Positions 18,066 through 27,164 of a stretch of DNA of 64,000 nt are shown here, piece after piece. The stretch lies in NCBI RefSeq assembly GCF_001511835.1, contig NZ_LN997848.1, positions 2,880,001 to 2,944,000 on the forward strand, given 5' to 3'. This DNA is from Magnetospirillum sp. XM-1. GTDB taxonomy: Bacteria; Pseudomonadota; Alphaproteobacteria; Rhodospirillales; Magnetospirillaceae. Made by a program: the position numbers and the translations under genes. Numbering within the stretch: the first letter of the stretch is position 1; each line of letters begins with the position of its first letter. The notes beneath the pieces were generated by a model, which was not told the origin of the DNA, searched no databases, and saw nothing but the letters and a program-made list of their open reading frames with translations.

Positions 18066-18459
18066 GGACGCGGCCTTCCCGTTGGATGTCGGCGATGAGG
18101 GGGGCGCGGGCGTGGTCGAAGTCGATCATTTCAGACAGGATGAACAACTCGTAGCGCTCGGCATCGCCGTTCAGGGCGAACAGGCGGCGTCCGGTGGTGA
18201 TGATCTGGTGTTGCATCACGGTGCTGGCGGCGCGCAGGTCGACGAGGTCCACATGGGTGTTCAGGCGCCGTGCGACGGCTTCGCCCGCTTCCCACAGGCG
18301 CACCGGATCGGGGCGGGTGGGGAGCAGCACGGCGAGGTCGAGGTCGCTGTCCCCGCCATGGCTGCCGTCGGCGCGGCTGCCGAACAGGAACAGGGCCTGG
18401 GCGTCGGGCAGGGCGGCTTGAACGGCCTCGATGATGGCGGCGTCGGAGATATCCTTCAT
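18055..18459 (-). CDS. mntA: MntA-like minimal nucleotidyltransferase antitoxin
   Basis: 134 residues starting MKDISDAAIIEAVQAALP. The nucleotidyltransferase signature GSX10DXD is complete (GSRADGSHGGDSDLD), with a third acidic residue expected in THVDLVDLR. MntA antitoxins attach AMP groups to the Tyr of the HepT RX4HXY motif and so neutralise it. Gene order antitoxin then toxin, with overlap, is standard for HepT/MntA. Eleven extra residues would result from an upstream start, but MKDI fits relatives. It appears intact although its toxin partner is shortened. Confidence 0.9.
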   Translation of the reverse strand: MKDISDAAIIEAVQAALPDAQALFLFGSRADGSHGGDSDLDLAVLLPTRPDPVRLWEAGEAVARRLNTHVDLVDLRAASTVMQHQIITTGRRLFALNGDAERYELFILSEMIDFDHARAPLIADIQREGRVHGR

Positions 18460-18558
18460 GGCGAAAGGATATCGCGTCCCCGGATAATTCAAAAGGACCG
18501 GGATGCGCGAAGGGATGAATCCCTTCGCCTCCTCTTTTGGCTTGCCCCAAACGGAAGC

Positions 18559-18588
18559 GGGGCCGGCAGTCGGGCAACTGCCGGCCCC
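18559..18588. terminator. Inverted repeat, possible terminator
   Basis: Perfect 12-bp stem GGGGCCGGCAGT / ACTGCCGGCCCC with loop CGGGCA, located between the tandem GNAT gene and mntA, both on the minus strand. No T-run follows on the minus strand, while TTT follows on the plus strand, so its terminator role for the GNAT gene is plausible but not certain. Confidence 0.55.
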
Positions 18589-18642
18589 TTTCGGGCGGGT
18601 CGGGAACGGGAAGGGCGACCCGCCGAGTGCGGCAGGGGAGGG

Positions 18643-19623
18643 TTACCCGAGCCGACGCTGGAAGATGAGACGCTGGGAGGGCTTGAAGCCGCAGCGGGCG
18701 AGGAAGCCCAGCAGGCTGAAGCTGTCCCAGGCCAGCTGGGTCTGGACCTTCTCGACGCCGAGCGAGGCCAGGTTGGTGAGCAGCTGGCTCATCAGGGCGC
18801 GGCCGACGCTGTGGCGGGCGTAGGCGGGATCGACGCCGATGGTGTCGAGCACGGCGGTGGACTGGGCGCGGCCGAACTCGCCGAACTCGGTCCGCGCCAT
18901 GACGAAGCCGGCGAACAGGCCGTCGATCTCGGCGACCAGCGAGACGCGGACGCCGGATTCCTTGGTCACCTCGGCGATCTTGCGCTTGTAGTAGGCCGAG
19001 CGGTCACGGCGGGTCACCTTGCGGTCCACCGAGACGATGAAGGGGTAATCGGCCTCGGTCAGCGAGCGCACGGGGATGCGGTCGCGCGACAGGGCGGCAT
19101 AGTCGTCGCCGGAGGGATCGGACAGGTCGACTTCGTCGCTGTCACGAACCTGGGTGGCCAGGGGGGCCTCGAAATCGGAGACGTTGTCGGTGGAACGCTC
19201 GAGGACCAGGCGAGGGGCCAGCTCGAAGCCGGCGGACTGGAAGAAGCGGGTGATGCCGTGCTCGGTCCAGTCGGCCTGGCTGACCACTTCCTTGATGCCG
19301 CGCTTCTTCAGCGTTTCCTCGACGGCGGCCATCAGCTTGCGGCCCAGGCCTTGGTTGCGCTGGTCGGGATCGACGCCGATGGTGTCGACCACGCCCACGG
19401 GGCCGGAGCCGCCGAATTCGCCATCCAGGATGTGGGCGTAGGCATAGCCCTTGAGGACCGGGCCGTCGGCGGCGGCCAGGGTAACGAAGCTGGCCGGGTC
19501 GGCGGTGACGGCCGCCATGCGCTTTTCATGGTAGTTGCGGCGCGGCTTGCCGGTCAGACGGCGATCCAGCTCGATAACGCGCTCCAGGTCGGCGGCAGCG
19601 ATGTCGCGGATGGTGGTGCTCAT
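18643..19623 (-). CDS. Tandem-domain GNAT N-acetyltransferase
   Basis: 326 residues made of two GNAT folds. The first (about 1-150) has the acetyl-CoA loop VDPDQRNQGLGRKLM. The second (about 180-326) has the related but weaker VDPAYARHSVGRALM. Each half also repeats the pattern TIGVDP and FFQSAGF / FLARCGF. In such duplications one half is often catalytic and the other structural; the first half keeps the better Q/RxxGxG/A motif. The gene is divergent from the SDR gene, and the palindrome at 19726-19745 lies in their shared promoter region. The substrate is unknown. Confidence 0.85.
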   Translation of the reverse strand: MSTTIRDIAAADLERVIELDRRLTGKPRRNYHEKRMAAVTADPASFVTLAAADGPVLKGYAYAHILDGEFGGSGPVGVVDTIGVDPDQRNQGLGRKLMAAVEETLKKRGIKEVVSQADWTEHGITRFFQSAGFELAPRLVLERSTDNVSDFEAPLATQVRDSDEVDLSDPSGDDYAALSRDRIPVRSLTEADYPFIVSVDRKVTRRDRSAYYKRKIAEVTKESGVRVSLVAEIDGLFAGFVMARTEFGEFGRAQSTAVLDTIGVDPAYARHSVGRALMSQLLTNLASLGVEKVQTQLAWDSFSLLGFLARCGFKPSQRLIFQRRLG

Positions 19624-19711
19624 GAACTCGCGAACCTCCCCTCTCGTGGGTCCACCGGTCTGGTTTGGTCGGGAGCCGGCACTTGACGGCTTCCCTTGGC
19701 GGGCGGTACCC

Positions 19712-19745
19712 TGTTAAATGAATAATTCGGTACTATAATACCGAA
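19712..19745. promoter_or_regulatory. Palindromic operator over the -10 of divergent promoters
   Basis: TTCGGTA-N6-TACCGAA at 19726-19745, with an inner TATA, is a 20-bp palindrome with one mismatched pair. It contains a perfect TATAAT (19734-19739), 17 bp from a weak CTGTTA -35, pointing to the SDR gene. On the other strand TTGACC, 16 bp, TATTAT points to the GNAT gene. A protein bound here would block both promoters, so this is a likely repressor operator. A related motif sits in the had-korA promoter region. Confidence 0.65.
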
Positions 19746-19774
19746 ATCAAATCGGCGGTCAAGAGGAGCGTGTC

Positions 19775-20482
19775 ATGAAGTGGGAGTTTCCTGGACGGGT
19801 GGCGGTGGTCACCGGCGGAATGCGCGGAATCGGGCGCACCATCGCCGACAATCTGCTGGCCGGAGGGGCCGAGGTGCATGTCTTCGACCGCGAGACCGGG
19901 GATCTGCCCAAGGGCATGACGGCGCACGCGGTCGACGTGTCCAACTCGGAATCGGTGAACGCCGCCTTTGCCGCCATCGGCAAGCCGGTTCACCTGCTGG
20001 TCAACAACGCCGGCATCACGCGCGACCGCACGCTCTTGAAGATGAGCGACGAGGAATGGGCCTCGGTGCTGACCGTCAACCTGACCAGCGCCTTCAACAC
20101 CATCCGCGCCGCCGGGCCGGGCATGGTGCAGGCGGGCGTGGGGCGCATCGTCAACATGATCTCCATCAACGGCCTGCGGGGTAAGATGGGCCAGGGCAAC
20201 TACGCCGCCTCCAAGGCGGGCATGGTGGGCCTGACCAAGACGGCGGCCAAGGAGTTGGGCCCCAAGGGCGTGACCTGCAACGCCGTGGCGCCGGGCATGG
20301 TGCTGACCGAGATGACGCTGAAGCTGGACCAGCAGTTCCGCGACAAGGCGCTGTCGGAAGCGGCGCTCTCCATCCTGCCCGACACCTCGGACATCGCCAA
20401 CGCCGTGCTGTTCCTGCTGTCGGACGCGGCGCGCTGCATCACCGGCGAGGTGATCAAGGTGGATTCGGGGCAGTATATTTAG
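19775..20482 (+). CDS. Short-chain dehydrogenase/reductase, FabG/PhaB-like
   Basis: 235 residues. The cofactor loop is VTGGMRGIGRTIADNL and the NNAG motif is LLVNNAGITRDRTLL. The catalytic Ser is in MISINGLRGKMGQGN and the YxxxK pair is NYAASKAG. The C-terminus TGEVIKVDSGQYI is typical of classical SDRs acting on 3-oxoacyl thioesters. The ATG follows AAGAGGAGCG. The operator it shares with the benzoyl-CoA block suggests a role in acyl-CoA metabolism, for instance 3-hydroxyacyl-CoA oxidation after ring cleavage or acetoacetyl-CoA reduction, but sequence alone does not choose between them. Confidence 0.85.
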   Translation: MKWEFPGRVAVVTGGMRGIGRTIADNLLAGGAEVHVFDRETGDLPKGMTAHAVDVSNSESVNAAFAAIGKPVHLLVNNAGITRDRTLLKMSDEEWASVLTVNLTSAFNTIRAAGPGMVQAGVGRIVNMISINGLRGKMGQGNYAASKAGMVGLTKTAAKELGPKGVTCNAVAPGMVLTEMTLKLDQQFRDKALSEAALSILPDTSDIANAVLFLLSDAARCITGEVIKVDSGQYI

Positions 20483-20522
20483 GCCCGGCTTCGTTGCAGT
20501 CAGGCCAAATTTTCCGCCGTCA

Positions 20523-20573
20523 CCCTCGGGCTTGACCCGAGGGTCAATGGATGGCCGGGTCAAGCCCGGCCAT
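20523..20573. repeat. Paired hairpins of a dispersed intergenic repeat type
   Basis: CCCTCGGG / CCCGAGGG (loop CTTGA) and ATGGCCGGG / CCCGGCCAT (loop TCAAG) lie 7 bp apart, 40 bp after the SDR stop and just before the convergent CorC-like gene. The core, GGCCGGGTCAAGCCCGGCC, is familiar from intergenic repeats of many alphaproteobacteria. It may also act as a terminator for both genes, though no T-run is present. Confidence 0.65.
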
Positions 20574-20589
20574 GACGGCTGAATGGCCG

Positions 20590-21900
20590 CTACATCCCCA
20601 GGGTTTCGGTGTCGCGCGACACCAGGATCTTGTCGATGCGCCGCCCATCCATGTCCACCACCTCGAACCGCCAGCCGTCGCGGACGAAGTGGTCGCCGGC
20701 CTCGGGGATGGCGCGGAACTGGGACAGTATGAAGCCGGCGGCAGTGGTGTAGTCGCTGCCGCCTTCCATCATCGCCCGGCAGCCCAGCTTCTCGGCGGCC
20801 AGGTCCACGGCCATGTCGCCGTCCACCAGCCATGATCCGTCCTCGCGCTCGGTGATGACGCCCTGGTACTCCTCGCCGTGCTCGGACAGGGTGCCGAGGA
20901 TGGAGCCCAGGATGTCGGCGGCGGTGACGATGCCTTCGACGCCGCCGTACTCGTCCACCACCAGGGCCATGTGGATGTCCGATTGCTTCAGCACGTCGAG
21001 AACGTGGAGCGCCGGGGCGTTGTCGTGGACCACGGCCAGCGGCCTGACCGCCGCCGCCACGTCGAGGGGGCCGCCGTCCAGCGCGGCATCCAGCAGGTCC
21101 TTGGCCTGGACCACGCCCTGGGTCTCGTCGATGCCGCCGCGACAGACCGGCAGGCGCGAATGGCGGCAATGGCGCAGCGTCCTCATGATCTCGTCGGCTT
21201 CCCAGTCGAGGTCGATCCACACCATGTCGGCTCTGGGCGTCATGATGGCGCGCACCCGGCGGTCGCCGAAGCGCATGACGCCGGCCATCATCTCCTCTTC
21301 CTCGGGCTCGAAGACGCCGCTTTCGGTGCCTTCGGCGATCATGGCGCGGACCTCCTCCTCGGTGACCGTCTGGTCGTCGGACCTGCGGATGCCCAGGATG
21401 CGGATCAGGGCGTGGCTGGAACCCTCCAGCAGCCAGACCAGCGGCGAGGTCAGGCGTGCCACTGTGGCCATGGGGCGCGCCACCTTCTCCGCGATGCCCT
21501 CGGGATCGGCCAGGGCGATGTGCTTGGGCACCAGTTCGCCGACGATCAGCGAGGCGTAGGTGATGGCGCCTACCACCAGGGCGATGGCGATGCCCGGCGC
21601 GAACGCCGCCGCTACGGGGAAGTGGGCGGCGATGGCGCTTCCCAGCTGCTCGGCCAGGGTGGCCCCGGAATAGGCGCCGGCCAGCACGCCCACCAGGGTG
21701 ATGCCGATCTGTACCGAGGACAGGAAGCGGGTGGGATTGTCGGCCAGGCGCAGGGCGGCCTCGGCTCCCTTGCTGCCCTCGGCGGCGCGTGCCGCCAGCC
21801 GGGCGCGTCGGGCCGAGACGATGGCCAGCTCGGACATGGCGAACCAGCCGTTGAGGCAGACCAGGGCGATGATCACGGTGATTTCGAAGATGAGGCGCAT
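20590..21900 (-). CDS. CorC/TlyC (CNNM-CBS) family membrane protein
   Basis: 436 residues starting MRLIFEITVIIALVCLNGWF. An N-terminal CNNM/DUF21 transmembrane domain (about 1-185) contains FLSSVQIGITLVGVLAGAYSG and LIVGELVPKHIAL. Paired CBS domains follow (about 205-330: IMTPRADMVWIDLD and ALVVDEYGGVEGIVTAADIL), then the CorC_HlyC domain (YTTAAGFILSQFRAIPEAGD). Family members are linked to magnesium or cobalt efflux; older 'hemolysin' names are misleading. It sits in the inner membrane. The upstream bases show no good ribosome-binding site, so the start is chosen from the membrane domain. It converges with the SDR gene. Confidence 0.88.
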   Translation of the reverse strand: MRLIFEITVIIALVCLNGWFAMSELAIVSARRARLAARAAEGSKGAEAALRLADNPTRFLSSVQIGITLVGVLAGAYSGATLAEQLGSAIAAHFPVAAAFAPGIAIALVVGAITYASLIVGELVPKHIALADPEGIAEKVARPMATVARLTSPLVWLLEGSSHALIRILGIRRSDDQTVTEEEVRAMIAEGTESGVFEPEEEEMMAGVMRFGDRRVRAIMTPRADMVWIDLDWEADEIMRTLRHCRHSRLPVCRGGIDETQGVVQAKDLLDAALDGGPLDVAAAVRPLAVVHDNAPALHVLDVLKQSDIHMALVVDEYGGVEGIVTAADILGSILGTLSEHGEEYQGVITEREDGSWLVDGDMAVDLAAEKLGCRAMMEGGSDYTTAAGFILSQFRAIPEAGDHFVRDGWRFEVVDMDGRRIDKILVSRDTETLGM

Positions 21901-22255
21901 GGGGGAATGATGACCGATTCTTTCCGTGGGGCAACCATGCTTTCGCCACAAAGCAGGGCCACCCTGACCATGTCCGAATATACCCCTATGCTTTTGCGGG
22001 TAAGGGTAGGCAAAGGATTTTGTTAAGAACCATTCGCTAGAGTGGTGTTGATAGGAAGCAGGCGAAAGGATGACGCCATGTGGTCTTCCGTCTCCGCTAC
22101 AACCTTGTCGGGCCGAAAGCCCCCGAAGCGCATGCCGATTTCTGAGGCGTGCATGACTGGTTTGCGGAAATTCTCGCGCTCGCCTGATGAATTCCGCCGA
22201 AGCGATCCAAACATAAGGAATTGATCCGTTAGACCCTCTTCGATGGAGTGACGAT
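21901..22255. other. Intergenic region upstream of prkA, no convincing gene
   Basis: This 355-bp stretch separates the divergent CorC-like gene and the prkA operon. Open frames of about 60 codons exist on both strands (around 22023-22224), but they oppose each other and look unlike proteins. The region is less G+C-rich than its flanks around 22010-22060 and probably holds the prkA promoter. The prkA operon is stress and starvation controlled in other bacteria, but I see no sure sigma-factor motif. Confidence 0.5.
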
Positions 22256-24202
22256 ATGCCCAGCAATGACGATATCTTCACCCGGTACTCGCGAGCCTAC
22301 GAGGGTCGCAAGGACGTGGAACTCAGCCTTCTGGAGTATCTCGAGGGCTGCCGCGACGACCCCATGATGTACGCCTCGGCGGCCGAGCGGATGATTGCCG
22401 CCATCGGCGAGCCCGAGGTGATCGACACCGCCAAGGACGCCCGGCTGTCCCGCGTCTTCATGAACCGCACCATCAAGGTCTACCCCGCCTTCTCGGAATT
22501 CTACGGGATGGAGGAGACCATCGAGCGCATCGTCGGCTACTTCCGCCATGCGGCGCAGGGGCTGGAGGAGCGTAAGCAGATCCTCTACCTGCTGGGCCCG
22601 GTGGGCGGCGGCAAGTCGTCGCTGGCCGAGAAGCTGAAGGCGCTGATGGAGGTCTATCCCATCTACGTGCTGAAGGCTGGCAAGGAGGTCAGCCCCCTGT
22701 TCGAAAGCCCGCTGGGGCTGTTCGACCCCGAAGGCATGGGGACGGTCCTGCTGGACAAGTACGGCATTCCCCGCCGCCGGCTGCCCGGGCTGATGAGCCC
22801 CTGGGCGGTCAAAAGGCTGGAGGAATTCGGCGGCGACATCTCCAAGTTCAAGGTCGCCAAGATCTATCCCTCGCGCTTAAAGCAGATCGCCGTCTCCAAG
22901 GCCGAGCCGGGCGACGAGAACAACCAGGACATCTCGACCCTGGTGGGCAAGGTGGACATCCGCAAGCTGGAAATGTTCAGCCAGAACGACCCCGACGCCT
23001 ATTCCTTCTCGGGCGGGCTCAACCGCTGCACCCAGGGCCTCCTCGAATTCGTCGAGATGTTCAAGGCCCCCATCAAGATGCTGCACCCCCTGCTTACCGC
23101 GACGCAGGAGAGCAACTATATCGGCTCCGAGAACATCGGCGCCATGCCCTTCCTGGGCACCGTGCTGGCCCACTCCAACGAGGCGGAGTGGCAGACCTTC
23201 AAGAACAACCGCAACAACGAGGCCTTCATCGACCGCATCTGCGTCATCAAGGTGCCGTATTGCCTCAGGGTCACCGAGGAACTGAAGATCTACGACAAGC
23301 TGATCGACACCTCGGAACTGGTGGACGCCCCTTGCGCGCCCGGCACGCTGGAGATGCTGTCGCGCTTCTCGGTGCTGTCGCGCCTGCGCGAGCACGAGAA
23401 TTCCAACCTCTACTCCAAGATGCGGGTCTATGACGGCGAGAACGTCAAGGAGACCGATCCCAAGGCCAAGCCCATGCAGGAATACAAGGACGCGGCGGGC
23501 GTGGACGAGGGCATGGACGGCATCTCGACCCGCTTCGCCTTCAAGGTCCTGTCGTCCACCTACAACTACGACACCCACGAGGTCTCGGCCGATCCGGTGC
23601 ATCTGATGTACGTGCTGGAACAATCCATCCGGCGCGAGCAATTCCCCGAGGAGGTCGAGAAGAAATACCTGGAGTTCATCAAGGGCGAACTGGCGCCGCG
23701 CTATGCCGAGTTCATCGGCAACGAGATCCAGAAGGCCTATCTGGAGAGCTACCACGATTACGGCCAGAACCTGTTCGACCGCTATGTGGACTACGCCGAC
23801 GCCTGGATCGAGGACCAGGACTTCAAGGACCCCGACACCGGCCAGTTGCTCAACCGCGACCTGCTGAACCAGGAGCTGTCCAAGATCGAGAAGCCCGCTG
23901 GCATCGCCAACCCCAAGGACTTCCGCAACGAGGTGGTCAAGTTTGCGCTGCGCTCCCGCGCCGCCAACGGCGGCAAGTCGCCGTCCTGGACCTCCTACGA
24001 GAAGATCCGCGAAGTGATCGAGCGCCGCATGTTCAGCCAGGTGGAGGAACTGCTGCCGGTGATCAGCTTCGGGTCCAAGAAGGACTCCGATTCCGAGAAG
24101 AAGCACTCGGAATTCGTCGAGCGCATGATGAGCCGCGGCTACACCGAACGCCAGGTCCGCCGGCTGGTGGAATGGTACATGCGGGTGAAGCAGGCGGGAT
24201 GA
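22256..24202 (+). CDS. prkA: PrkA/YeaG family serine protein kinase with AAA domain
   Basis: 648 residues, the usual PrkA length. An AAA-type N-terminal domain has Walker A GPVGGGKSS at about 114-122. The C-terminal PrkA kinase-like domain contains the long conserved block ending RRLVEWYMRVKQAG. PrkA/YeaG proteins are cytoplasmic and act in sporulation in Bacillus and in nitrogen-starvation and stationary-phase responses in enterobacteria. The start MPSNDDIFTRYSRAYEG matches relatives. It forms an operon with yhbH and spoVR, the standard trio. Confidence 0.95.
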   Translation: MPSNDDIFTRYSRAYEGRKDVELSLLEYLEGCRDDPMMYASAAERMIAAIGEPEVIDTAKDARLSRVFMNRTIKVYPAFSEFYGMEETIERIVGYFRHAAQGLEERKQILYLLGPVGGGKSSLAEKLKALMEVYPIYVLKAGKEVSPLFESPLGLFDPEGMGTVLLDKYGIPRRRLPGLMSPWAVKRLEEFGGDISKFKVAKIYPSRLKQIAVSKAEPGDENNQDISTLVGKVDIRKLEMFSQNDPDAYSFSGGLNRCTQGLLEFVEMFKAPIKMLHPLLTATQESNYIGSENIGAMPFLGTVLAHSNEAEWQTFKNNRNNEAFIDRICVIKVPYCLRVTEELKIYDKLIDTSELVDAPCAPGTLEMLSRFSVLSRLREHENSNLYSKMRVYDGENVKETDPKAKPMQEYKDAAGVDEGMDGISTRFAFKVLSSTYNYDTHEVSADPVHLMYVLEQSIRREQFPEEVEKKYLEFIKGELAPRYAEFIGNEIQKAYLESYHDYGQNLFDRYVDYADAWIEDQDFKDPDTGQLLNRDLLNQELSKIEKPAGIANPKDFRNEVVKFALRSRAANGGKSPSWTSYEKIREVIERRMFSQVEELLPVISFGSKKDSDSEKKHSEFVERMMSRGYTERQVRRLVEWYMRVKQAG

Positions 24203-24224
24203 GGCAAGGGAGCCCCCACCCCAA

Positions 24225-24251
24225 CCCTCTCCCGGCATAGCCGGGGGAGGG
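24225..24251. repeat. Intergenic hairpin between prkA and yhbH
   Basis: CCCTCTCCCGGC / GCCGGGGGAGGG with loop ATA forms a 12-bp stem with one G-U type pair. It occupies the 104-bp gap inside the prkA operon. No T-run follows. This CCCTCTCCCGGC type is a common proteobacterial intergenic repeat. It may partly decouple prkA from yhbH-spoVR. Confidence 0.6.
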
Positions 24252-24306
24252 AGGGACCCGCGAAGCGGGGGGGAGGGGGCAATGCCTGGGCGATCGAGGG
24301 ACTAGA

Positions 24307-25629
24307 ATGATGAACATCATTGACCGGCGCCTCAATCCCAAGGGTAAAAGCCTCGCCAACCGGCAGAGGTTCCTGCGCCGCGCCCGCGCCCAGATCGTCA
24401 AGGCGGTGCGCGACGCGTCCGGCTCGCGCTCCATCCAGGACATCGCCAACGGCGAGAAGATCTCCATTCCCGCCGACGGCCTGCGCGAACCCAGCTTTCG
24501 CCGCGCCGACGACGGCGGGGTGCGCGATTACGTGGTGCCGGGCAACAAGGACTTCGTCGAGGGCGACCGCATCAAGAAGCCGGACTCCGAAGGCGGCGAG
24601 GGCGGCGGCTCGGAGGGCAGCCCCGATGGCGAGGGTCAGGACGATTTCGCCTTCGTGCTCTCCCGCGACGAGTTCCTCGACATCTTCCTCGACGATCTGG
24701 AACTGCCCGATCTGGTCAAGAAGAAGCTGAAGCAGACCGAATCCACCACGCCCACCCGGGCGGGCTATTCGGTCACCGGCTCGCCGGCCAATCTCAACGT
24801 GGTGCGCACCATGCGCAACTCGCTGTCGCGCCGCATCGCGCTGAACCGGCCAAAGCCCGCCGAGCTGAAGGAACTGGAGGACGAGATCAAGGCGCTGGAG
24901 GAATCGGGCGCCGACCCCGAACGCCTGTCCCAACTGCGGGTCGAATTCGACCGGCTGGTGGCCAAGTCCCGGCGCATTCCCTACATCGACCCCCTGGACG
25001 TGCGCTATTCCCGCTTCGAGCATGTCCCTAAGCCGGTGACCCAGGCGGTGATGTTCTGCCTGATGGACGTGTCGGGCTCCATGACCGAGCACATGAAGGA
25101 CCTGGCCAAGCGCTTCTTCATGCTGCTCTACCTGTTCCTGACCCGGCGCTACCGCAACGTGGACGTGGTCTTCATCCGCCACACCCACGAGGCCGAGGAG
25201 GTGGACGAGGACACCTTCTTCTATTCCACCGAGACCGGCGGCACCGTGGTGTCCACCGCGCTGGAGGAAATGCACAAGGTGATCGCCGACCGCTATTCGC
25301 CGGCCGACTGGAACATCTATTGCGCCCAGGCCTCCGACGGCGACAACACCTCGTCGGACAACGCCAAGACCGCCGGGTTGCTGGAAGAAGCCATCCTGCC
25401 CGCCACCCAGTACTTCGCCTATATCGAGGTGGGCGCCGAGTACAAGGACTGGCTGGGGCGCGATTCCGACCTGTGGCGCACCTACAAGGAGGTGGCCAAG
25501 ACCGCCGACAACTTCGCCATGCGCCGGGTGCGGGTGAGGAGCCAGATCTTCCCGGTGTTCCGTGACCTGTTTTCCAAGGAACGGGGCGACAACGCCGCCT
25601 GGTCGGGCGGGGAGGAGGCCGAATCATGA
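24307..25629 (+). CDS. yhbH: YeaH/YhbH family protein (DUF444, VWA-like)
   Basis: 440 residues of the UPF0229/DUF444 family. An N-terminal region with FLRRARAQIVKAVRDASGSR is followed by a charged, Gly-rich linker (GGEGGGSEGSPDGEGQDD). The C-terminal von Willebrand A-like domain carries a MIDAS-type DVSGS at about 254-258 and the closing segment VFRDLFSKERGD. Function is unproven, but the protein is nearly always co-encoded with PrkA and SpoVR and is thought to work with them. Its stop overlaps the spoVR start (ATGA), so translation is coupled. Confidence 0.93.
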   Translation: MMNIIDRRLNPKGKSLANRQRFLRRARAQIVKAVRDASGSRSIQDIANGEKISIPADGLREPSFRRADDGGVRDYVVPGNKDFVEGDRIKKPDSEGGEGGGSEGSPDGEGQDDFAFVLSRDEFLDIFLDDLELPDLVKKKLKQTESTTPTRAGYSVTGSPANLNVVRTMRNSLSRRIALNRPKPAELKELEDEIKALEESGADPERLSQLRVEFDRLVAKSRRIPYIDPLDVRYSRFEHVPKPVTQAVMFCLMDVSGSMTEHMKDLAKRFFMLLYLFLTRRYRNVDVVFIRHTHEAEEVDEDTFFYSTETGGTVVSTALEEMHKVIADRYSPADWNIYCAQASDGDNTSSDNAKTAGLLEEAILPATQYFAYIEVGAEYKDWLGRDSDLWRTYKEVAKTADNFAMRRVRVRSQIFPVFRDLFSKERGDNAAWSGGEEAES

Positions 25630-27164
25630 GCGATTCCTCCCAGCTTCTGTTCACCGGCGCCGATTGGGATTTCGAGAAGGTCAGCCGGGCCTACGACGCC
25701 ATCGAAAAGATCGCCAAGGGCGAGATGGGTCTGGTCACCTATCCCAACCAGATCGAGGTGATCACCGCCGAGCAGATGCTCGACGCCTATTCCTCCATCG
25801 GCATGCCCCTGATGTACAAGCACTGGTCGTTCGGCAAGCATTTCGCCCGCGACGAGACCCTCTACCGCAAGGGCATGCGCGGCCTAGCCTACGAGATCGT
25901 CATCAATTCCAGCCCCTGCATCAGCTACATCATGGAAGAGAATTCCATGGCCATGCAGACCCTGGTCATCGCCCACGCCGCCTTCGGCCACAACCACTTC
26001 TTCGCCAACAACACCTTGTTCAAGCAGTGGACCGACGCGCGCGGCATCCTCGACTACATGGAATTCGCCAAGAGCTACATCGCCAAGTGCGAGGAGCGCC
26101 ACGGCCATGCGGCGGTGGAGCGCGTGCTGGACGCCGCCCACGCCCTGATGAGCCACGGGGTGCATAAATACCCCAGGAAGCGCACCCCCGACCTGCGCGA
26201 CGAGGAAAAGCGGGCCGCCGAGCGCCGCGCCTATCAGGAGCAGATGTTCAACGACCTGTGGCGGACGGTCCCTAAGAAGGCGGCGGCCAAGATGGGCTCG
26301 CAGGAACTGGCCGAGCGCAAGCGGCGCTTAGGGTTGCCCGAGGAGAACATCCTCTATTTCCTGGAGAAGCTGGCGCCCAGGCTGGCCGACTGGCAGCGCG
26401 AGATCATCCGCATCGTGCGCAAGATCAGCCAGTACTTCTATCCCCAGAAGCAGACCAAGATGATGAACGAGGGCTGCGCCACCTTCACCCACTACACCAT
26501 CGTCAACCGGCTGCACGAGATGGGCATGCTGTCCGACGGGGCCATGCTGGAAATCCTGCATTCCCACACATCGGTGGTGTTCCAGCCCGATTTCGACGAC
26601 CGGCGCTATTCCGGCATCAACCCTTATGCGCTGGGCTTCGCCATGATGAACGACATCAAGCGCATGTGCGAGGAGCCCACCGAGGAGGATCGCGTCTGGT
26701 TCCCCGAATTCGCCGGCAACGGCGATGCCTACGGCACGCTGCGCCAAGCCTGGGCCGATTACCGCGATGAAAGCTTCATCCTGCAATACCTGTCGCCGGC
26801 CCTGATCCGCAAGTTGCGGTTGTTCAAGATCCACGACGAATCCGATAGCCCCCACATGGAGGTGGCGGCCATCCACAACGAGCGCGGCTACCGCGAGGTG
26901 AGGAAGGCGCTGGCGCGCAATTACGACATCGCCCATCTGGAGCCCGATATCCAGATCGTCGACGTGGACCTGGCCGGCGACCGCCGTCTGATCCTGCATC
27001 ACTTCGTCGAGAACGGGCTGATGCTCGACGAGACCGAGACCATCCGGGTGTTGCGCCACATCGCCAATCTGTGGGGCTACGAGGTGCGGCTGCTGGAGAT
27101 CGAATCCGGCACTGACGTGGTGTTGAAGACCTACGAGGACGTGGCGCCGGTGGCCGAGCTATAG
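25626..27164 (+). CDS. spoVR: SpoVR/YcgB family protein
   Basis: 512 residues, the full SpoVR length, starting MSDSSQLLFTGADWDFEKV. Conserved family stretches include HWSFGKHFARDETLYRKGM, INSSPCISYIMEENSMAMQT, HAAFGHNHFFANN and KMMNEGCATFTHYTI. SpoVR is needed for spore cortex formation in Bacillus and is present in many non-sporulating bacteria, where it travels with prkA and yhbH. The biochemical role is unknown. The His/Glu-rich motifs suggest metal binding, which is inference. It converges with the large TPR gene, the two stop codons overlapping within 6 bp. Confidence 0.95.
   Translation: MSDSSQLLFTGADWDFEKVSRAYDAIEKIAKGEMGLVTYPNQIEVITAEQMLDAYSSIGMPLMYKHWSFGKHFARDETLYRKGMRGLAYEIVINSSPCISYIMEENSMAMQTLVIAHAAFGHNHFFANNTLFKQWTDARGILDYMEFAKSYIAKCEERHGHAAVERVLDAAHALMSHGVHKYPRKRTPDLRDEEKRAAERRAYQEQMFNDLWRTVPKKAAAKMGSQELAERKRRLGLPEENILYFLEKLAPRLADWQREIIRIVRKISQYFYPQKQTKMMNEGCATFTHYTIVNRLHEMGMLSDGAMLEILHSHTSVVFQPDFDDRRYSGINPYALGFAMMNDIKRMCEEPTEEDRVWFPEFAGNGDAYGTLRQAWADYRDESFILQYLSPALIRKLRLFKIHDESDSPHMEVAAIHNERGYREVRKALARNYDIAHLEPDIQIVDVDLAGDRRLILHHFVENGLMLDETETIRVLRHIANLWGYEVRLLEIESGTDVVLKTYEDVAPVAEL

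Noticed and set aside
22042..22224. 60-codon plus-strand frame upstream of prkA
   Set aside because: An opposing frame of the same length covers it, it has no clear ribosome-binding site, and its sequence shows no protein-like pattern.
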